The translations under genes and the position numbers were made by a program. From an uncultured Alphaproteobacteria bacterium (GTDB lineage Bacteria > Pseudomonadota > Alphaproteobacteria > UBA3830), in the NCBI GenBank assembly GCA_944390775.1, contig CALXQQ010000018.1:1-59641 (forward strand): a stretch of 59,641 nucleotides of DNA. The letters run 5' to 3'. This document shows positions 56,033-59,641 of the stretch, in pieces; the stretch's first letter is position 1; each line of letters begins with the position of its first letter. The notes beneath the pieces were generated by a model. It made no database searches, was not told where the DNA came from, and saw nothing but the letters and a program-made list of their open reading frames with translations.

Positions 56033-56752
56033 TTATAACACGATAGCTGATAAATTTCTGCCACAACATTGCTTGCTATATTCGTTGTTATAGCGAAAAC
56101 TAAAAAAATGCTCTGGATCGGAATAGGTATCCAGTGGACATATTTCTACATTGGTAACGCCAATTTTATGGAGCTGCTGTGAGCAATACTTTGGTAAATT
56201 AAGATGCAATTGATTATTTTGTTTCCAGAAGCAATCTTCTGGAAAGACATCCAGCATTTCCTCAGTTACTTTATAGCTTGACATTTGTATGCTAGGTCCG
56301 AGGAGTGCAGAAATATTATTTGCGCCCAATGCATGCATGGAATGCACTACAGACTCCAGTACATTATTACAAGCTCCTCGCCATCCGGCATGAGCTGCGC
56401 CTATGACCTGTTGCTGCGTATCATATAATAGGACTGGAACGCAATCTGCAGTTAATATTCCAAGAGCGATTTTAGCATTGCATGTTACCAATGCATCTGC
56501 TTCGAATATAGCATTTTCATCTATTGATGAATCTACAGTGACACAACGATTTCCATGGACCTGACGCAAAATAATCAGCTTATCTGCTCCTATTTCTTGT
56601 CGAGCTATGTTCAAATTTTGCTGCACCGATTGAGGATCATCATTAACAAATGGGCTGCAATTCAGGGAAGCGAAGTTACCTACGCTTGTTCCTCCATTGC
56701 GCCCGAAAAAACGCATTTTTGCTGCGGCTCTTACGATTATATTGTTCCACAC
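56033..56752 (-). CDS. pgeF: Peptidoglycan editing factor PgeF (YfiH/LACC1 family)
   Basis: Multicopper-oxidase-like fold enzyme proposed to remove wrongly built peptidoglycan precursors or act as a purine nucleoside hydrolase/phosphorylase. The 239-residue protein has the three metal-ligand blocks QVHGN near 65, TADCVPVLLYD near 100 and GAAHAGWRGACNNVL near 118, and FGRNGGTSVGNFASLN. The start is GTG 56750-56752, two bases past the gapR stop, with a weak site, so translation is probably coupled. Confidence 0.9.
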   Translation of the reverse strand: MWNNIIVRAAAKMRFFGRNGGTSVGNFASLNCSPFVNDDPQSVQQNLNIARQEIGADKLIILRQVHGNRCVTVDSSIDENAIFEADALVTCNAKIALGILTADCVPVLLYDTQQQVIGAAHAGWRGACNNVLESVVHSMHALGANNISALLGPSIQMSSYKVTEEMLDVFPEDCFWKQNNQLHLNLPKYCSQQLHKIGVTNVEICPLDTYSDPEHFFSFRYNNEYSKQCCGRNLSAIVL

Positions 56753-56753
56753 G

Positions 56754-57017
56754 TTACTGCTCTGATTCTCTTTCGAAGCTAGGAATTAATCCCAAAGCGG
56801 CCATATAGGTATCTAGGAGTAGATCTTCACTTTCTCTATCTTCTGTTTTCATTTTTTTCAATCTCAGGACTTTTTTCATTACTTTAGGATCGAAACCATC
56901 ATTTTTAGCCTGTTTATATGTATCGGAAATATTATCTTGGACTTCTGCTTTTTCTGCTTCAAGATTTTCAATTCTCTCCATATATTGTCTTAATTTATTT
57001 ACATCGCTACTGTGCAT
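56754..57017 (-). CDS. gapR: GapR-family DNA-binding protein (DUF2312)
   Basis: Nucleoid-associated protein that binds overtwisted DNA, essential in Caulobacter. The 87-residue sequence is the DUF2312 pattern: LRQYMERIENLEAEKAEVQD, then QAKNDGFDPKVMKKVLRLKK and DTYMAALGLIP. ATG 57015-57017 has GGGGG five bases upstream; an ATG further up lacks a site. The family is nearly restricted to alphaproteobacteria, which supports the taxonomic placement. First gene of gapR-pgeF-fmt, divergent from lpxC. Confidence 0.94.
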   Translation of the reverse strand: MHSSDVNKLRQYMERIENLEAEKAEVQDNISDTYKQAKNDGFDPKVMKKVLRLKKMKTEDRESEDLLLDTYMAALGLIPSFERESEQ

Positions 57018-57041
57018 ACTAACCCCCTTTATCATCACACA

Positions 57042-57085
57042 CTAATATAATAAATGTTGATAAAAATCAATAATGACACTAGAAT
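57042..57085. promoter_or_regulatory. Back-to-back promoters of gapR and lpxC sharing an inverted repeat
   Basis: Plus strand: TTGATA (57057-57062) and TAGAAT (57080-57085) with a 17-base spacer serve lpxC. Minus strand: TTGATT (57065-57070) and TATTAG (57042-57047) with a 17-base spacer serve gapR. The two -35 elements form the inverted repeat TTGAT-AAAA-ATCAA, so polymerase binding to one side should exclude the other. The lpxC promoter is the better match. Confidence 0.6.
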
Positions 57086-57112
57086 GGCGTCATATCAAAG
57101 AGGATAGTTACT

Positions 57113-57952
57113 ATGCAGCAGGCAACAATTTCTGCTGAATTTACACTTGAGGGCGTAGGGACTCATAGTGGGGATTTATGTCGCATTAGGGTGAAACCGG
57201 CGGACATAAACAATGGTATAGGCTTTCAGGTACAAGATACATATATTGCGGCTAATTATCACAATGTTGTGAACACTGAAATGTGTACGCAGCTTGCCTG
57301 TGATGGAGTATCGATTGCGACAGTTGAGCATCTGATGGCGGCTTTTTTTGGAACAGGTGTTACGAATGCTGTTGTATATGTTGAGGGCAAAGAAATACCT
57401 ATTATGGATGGCAGTGCGCGTCCATTTGTCGATGCTATTAAGCGAGTTGGGATAGAGCAGCAAAATTCTCACAGGTCATGCATAAGAGTTATGCAAGAAG
57501 TTGCTGTTGTTGAGGAGGGCAGATGGATTATGCTGGCGCCATCTGACGATTTTAATATTCATGTTGTGTGTGATTTTTCCAAGAGGCAGCTTCATACAGA
57601 GCCGAAATTATTTCAATTTTCCTGTGAGAAGTTTGCGGATGAAATTGCGCCTGCGAGAACGTTTGGTTTTCAATCTGATGTAGAGGAGATGAGGCGTCGA
57701 GGTTTGGGGCGAGGATCTTCTCTTGAGAATGTTGTAGTTTTTGATGATAGTGGCGGAGTGATTAATTCGGAAGGCTTACGTTTTCCTCAAGAGCCTGTGC
57801 ATCATAAAATACTTGATTTGATTGGCGATTTATCTTTGAGTGGATATTACATTTTGGGGAAATGTTCTGCATATTGTCCGGGGCATAGGATGAACCACAG
57901 GTTATTGCAGGAATTATTTTCAGATGCTTCTAATTATGCGGTTATTATCTAA
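57113..57952 (+). CDS. lpxC: UDP-3-O-acyl-N-acetylglucosamine deacetylase LpxC
   Basis: Zinc deacetylase and committed step of lipid A synthesis. The 279-residue protein has EGVGTHSGD at the N-terminus, the first zinc His in VEHLMAAFFGTGVTN near 70, PIMDGSARPF, the His/Asp ligands in EPVHHKILDLIGDLSL near 230 and the catalytic His in CPGHRMNHRLLQEL. Somewhat shorter than the usual 300-305. With the lpxI-lpxB, lpxA and lpxD genes at the other end of the window it covers lipid A synthesis through the disaccharide. Its stop overlaps the tsaD ATG (TAATG). Confidence 0.96.
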   Translation: MQQATISAEFTLEGVGTHSGDLCRIRVKPADINNGIGFQVQDTYIAANYHNVVNTEMCTQLACDGVSIATVEHLMAAFFGTGVTNAVVYVEGKEIPIMDGSARPFVDAIKRVGIEQQNSHRSCIRVMQEVAVVEEGRWIMLAPSDDFNIHVVCDFSKRQLHTEPKLFQFSCEKFADEIAPARTFGFQSDVEEMRRRGLGRGSSLENVVVFDDSGGVINSEGLRFPQEPVHHKILDLIGDLSLSGYYILGKCSAYCPGHRMNHRLLQELFSDASNYAVII

Positions 57953-58953
57953 TGTTAATTTTAGGCATTGAGACCAGCTGTGATGAAACAGCGGCGGCGG
58001 TAGTATCTGATAAAAAAGAGATTTTATCTAATGTGATTTATTCGCAAATTGACGAGCATCGTGTATACAATGGGGTTGTTCCGGAGGTTGCAGCGCGTGC
58101 TCATTTAGAAAAAATAGAAGTGATTGTCGACAATGCTTTGAGTGATGCTGGCGTAGGCTTGAACGACATTGATGCTATTGCTGGCACTTGTGGACCAGGT
58201 TTAATTGGCGGGCTAATAGTTGGAGCAACTTTTGCAAAAAGCATGGCTATGGCCTTACAGTTACCGTTTATAGCGGTAAATCATATTGCGGCTCATGCTC
58301 TATCGATAAGATTAGTTGAGGAGATACAGTTTCCCTATTTATTATTATTAGTATCTGGAGGGCACTGTATTTTTTGTTGTGTACGCAGTTTTTCTGAGTA
58401 TGAAATTTTGGGTCAAACTGTGGATGATTCTGCAGGAGAAGCTTTTGATAAAGTTTCGAAATTATTAGGGTTTGGCTATCCGGGAGGTCCACAAATTGAA
58501 AAATTTGCTCGTTTAGGTGATCCTAAAAGATTTCTTTTACCTCGACCTTTATGTCATGGTAATTCGTATGATTTTTCATTTTCTGGATTGAAAACAGCGG
58601 TATTATTAGCTTCCAAAGATTGTGTAGATGAGCAGGATAAATTTGATTTATGTGCATCTTTTCAGCAAGCTGTTACGGATGTATTTGTTTATAAAGCGCG
58701 GAAGTATTTGCAGCATTGTGATGTATCGGCCTATTCTGCATTAGTGATGGCGGGAGGTGTTGCGGCTAACCGATATATCAGATCTGCTTTAGAGTCGGTA
58801 TGTTGTGATTATCGTTTGAAATTTTGTGCTCCTCCTTTATCTCTTTGTACAGATAATGGAGCGATGATTGCATGGCTTGGAGTGGAAAAATTGAAGACAT
58901 CTCAAGCTGATAGTTTATATTTTCGTCCTAATCCTCGATGGAGATTAGTTTAG
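57952..58953 (+). CDS. tsaD: tRNA threonylcarbamoyladenosine transferase TsaD
   Basis: Catalytic subunit that places threonylcarbamoyl on A37 of ANN-decoding tRNAs. The 333-residue ASKHA-fold protein begins LILGIETSCDETAAAVV and has PEVAARAHLE, the metal-binding HIAAHAL near 111, LLVSGGHC, DDSAGEAFDKVSKLLGFGYP and GGPQIE, then VMAGGVAANRYIR and LCTDNGAMIAW. Normal length. Translated together with lpxC through a one-base stop/start overlap. Partners tsaB, tsaC and tsaE are not in the window. Confidence 0.97.
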   Translation: MLILGIETSCDETAAAVVSDKKEILSNVIYSQIDEHRVYNGVVPEVAARAHLEKIEVIVDNALSDAGVGLNDIDAIAGTCGPGLIGGLIVGATFAKSMAMALQLPFIAVNHIAAHALSIRLVEEIQFPYLLLLVSGGHCIFCCVRSFSEYEILGQTVDDSAGEAFDKVSKLLGFGYPGGPQIEKFARLGDPKRFLLPRPLCHGNSYDFSFSGLKTAVLLASKDCVDEQDKFDLCASFQQAVTDVFVYKARKYLQHCDVSAYSALVMAGGVAANRYIRSALESVCCDYRLKFCAPPLSLCTDNGAMIAWLGVEKLKTSQADSLYFRPNPRWRLV

Positions 58954-58984
58954 GCACATTGCTTCTTGAGAGTTATGTTGGATG

Positions 58985-59138
58985 GATAGCAAAATTATGT
59001 ATTAACCTATTGATTTCCAACATAAAAAAATAAAAGTGTTGCGTGATAAAAAAGTGCGTGATATATTATAAACATAATCTAGATTAGTCTTTTTTTCTTA
59101 GTCTTTTTTCCAATCAACAAAGGAGAACCATTATGAAA
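58985..59138 (+). repeat. Promoter cassette repeat, copy A
   Basis: About 154 bases that recur at 59174-59326 with roughly 90 percent identity by eye. The unit carries TTGCGT (59039-59044), a 17-base spacer, TATATT (59062-59067), a T-rich stretch with two TTAGTCTTTTTT motifs, AAAGGAG and an ATG (59133). It is a complete promoter plus translation start. In this copy the ATG opens a short rpmH-like frame. Confidence 0.85.
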
Positions 59139-59201
59139 CGAAGAATTTACCCATCGAATTTATGTCAGTTTTTGATAGCAAAATATGCATTAACCCATTG
59201 A
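59133..59201 (+). pseudogene. Short rpmH-like 5' fragment (22 codons)
   Basis: From the ATG of promoter copy A the frame reads MKRRIYPSNLCQ, close to the conserved start of ribosomal protein L34 (MKRTYQPSNLVR), with 7 of the first 10 residues matching. After about 12 codons it runs into the next cassette copy and stops at 59199-59201. It looks like the beginning of rpmH cut off at a tandem-duplication junction. Matching such a short piece to L34 is tentative; it could also be an unrelated small peptide. Confidence 0.4.
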
Positions 59202-59326
59202 TTTACAACGTAAAAAAATAAAAGTGTTGCGCGACAAAAAAGCGTGTGATATATTATAAATACAATCTAGATTAGTCTTTTTTTATTAGTCTTTTTTCAA
59301 ATCAACAAAGGAGAATTATTATGAAA
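59174..59326 (+). repeat. Promoter cassette repeat, copy B
   Basis: Second copy of the cassette, offset by 188-189 bases. It carries TTGCGC (59227-59232), a 17-base spacer, TATATT (59250-59255), the same double TTAGTC-T-run segment, AAAGGAG and the ATG of the 75-codon gene at 59321. Differences from copy A are mostly transitions in spacers, so -10, ribosome site and start are conserved. Confidence 0.85.
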
Positions 59327-59548
59327 CAGAAAAATCGTTCACACATTTTATTTAGGCTTCATAAAAGTTTCTTGCAATTTAAGCAGCAAGTTTTGGAGCC
59401 GGTTTCGAAGCAAATTTCAAAGCATATCTTGAGCAATTTAAAATTAAGCGAGTTATTATTTCAAGCATACGATGAACTTCTGCAATTATGTCTTGTTTCT
59501 TATCGAAGAACAGGGCCTCCACATTTATCCAAGTTTAGCAGAAAGTGA
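59321..59548 (+). CDS. Small basic protein of unknown function
   Basis: Family not recognised. A 75-residue frame that starts inside promoter copy B with AAAGGAG upstream, so it should be expressed. It is basic and helical (FLQFKQQVLEPVSKQISKHI), with a C-terminal RRTGPPHLSKFSRK, and has no signal peptide or membrane segment. Codons look like those of neighbouring genes. It may be a real small protein or the front part of a gene brought under the duplicated promoter. The remaining 93 bases of the window after it show nothing I can identify. Confidence 0.45.
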   Translation: MKQKNRSHILFRLHKSFLQFKQQVLEPVSKQISKHILSNLKLSELLFQAYDELLQLCLVSYRRTGPPHLSKFSRK

Positions 59549-59641
59549 AACGGAATGAATTATATAAAAGGTATGTAATTTTGACTCTAAACGTCTTATT
59601 TCTGTGGAATGTATAACTCAATCATCAATAATAGCTTGCAA

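Overview
The window looks like a chromosomal segment of an AT-rich, reduced alphaproteobacterium, probably a host-associated or endosymbiotic lineage of the Holosporales/Paracaedibacter type. That placement is inferred. It rests on alphaproteobacterial gene orders (rpsB-tsf-pyrH-frr-uppS-cdsA-rseP-bamA-skp-lpxD-fabZ-lpxA-lpxI-lpxB; leuS-lptE-holA; birA-rnj), a GapR protein, LpxI rather than LpxH, RNase J, and several secreted proteins of unknown family. Most genes are tightly packed, with TAATG or ATGA stop/start overlaps, and TTG or GTG starts are common.

Layout. 1-12.9 kb (minus strand): one long translation and envelope operon driven by a strong promoter and a structured leader ahead of rpsB, ending in a fused lpxI-lpxB gene. 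The usual dxr gene between cdsA and rseP is absent. 12.9-20.7 kb: an orphan RND adaptor, mutS, a secreted protein with an HECLH zinc-protease-like motif, and recD2. 20.9-29.7 kb (plus strand): murA-trxA-rsmG, tRNA-Cys and tRNA-Gly, leuS-lptE-holA, birA-rnj. 29.7-35.9 kb: a Bax-inhibitor-1 membrane protein, an XRE regulator, xseA, then ffh with an acyltransferase and a TPR lipoprotein. 36-41.8 kb: a complete RND tripartite efflux operon. 41.8-46.6 kb: rpsO-pnp, a basic secreted repeat protein, comF, and a SemiSWEET gene overlapping thiamine pyrophosphokinase. 46.6-55.1 kb: accessory region with a KimA-like potassium transporter, two secreted proteins of unknown family, a transposase remnant, a 1279-residue secreted protein and a gene-poor gap. 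55.1-59.6 kb: fmt-pgeF-gapR divergent from lpxC-tsaD, then a tandemly duplicated promoter cassette, one copy of which is joined to an rpmH-like 5' fragment.

Together the genes show that lipid A synthesis (lpxA, C, D, I, B), its export (lptE), outer-membrane assembly (bamA, skp, rseP) and peptidoglycan precursor synthesis (murA, uppS) are kept. Supply of isoprenoid precursors and thiamine may depend on uptake. The least explained material is the set of secreted proteins at 16.8, 44.4, 48.5, 50.1 and 54.0 kb, which are candidates for host interaction. All assignments are from reading the sequence; no database search was run.
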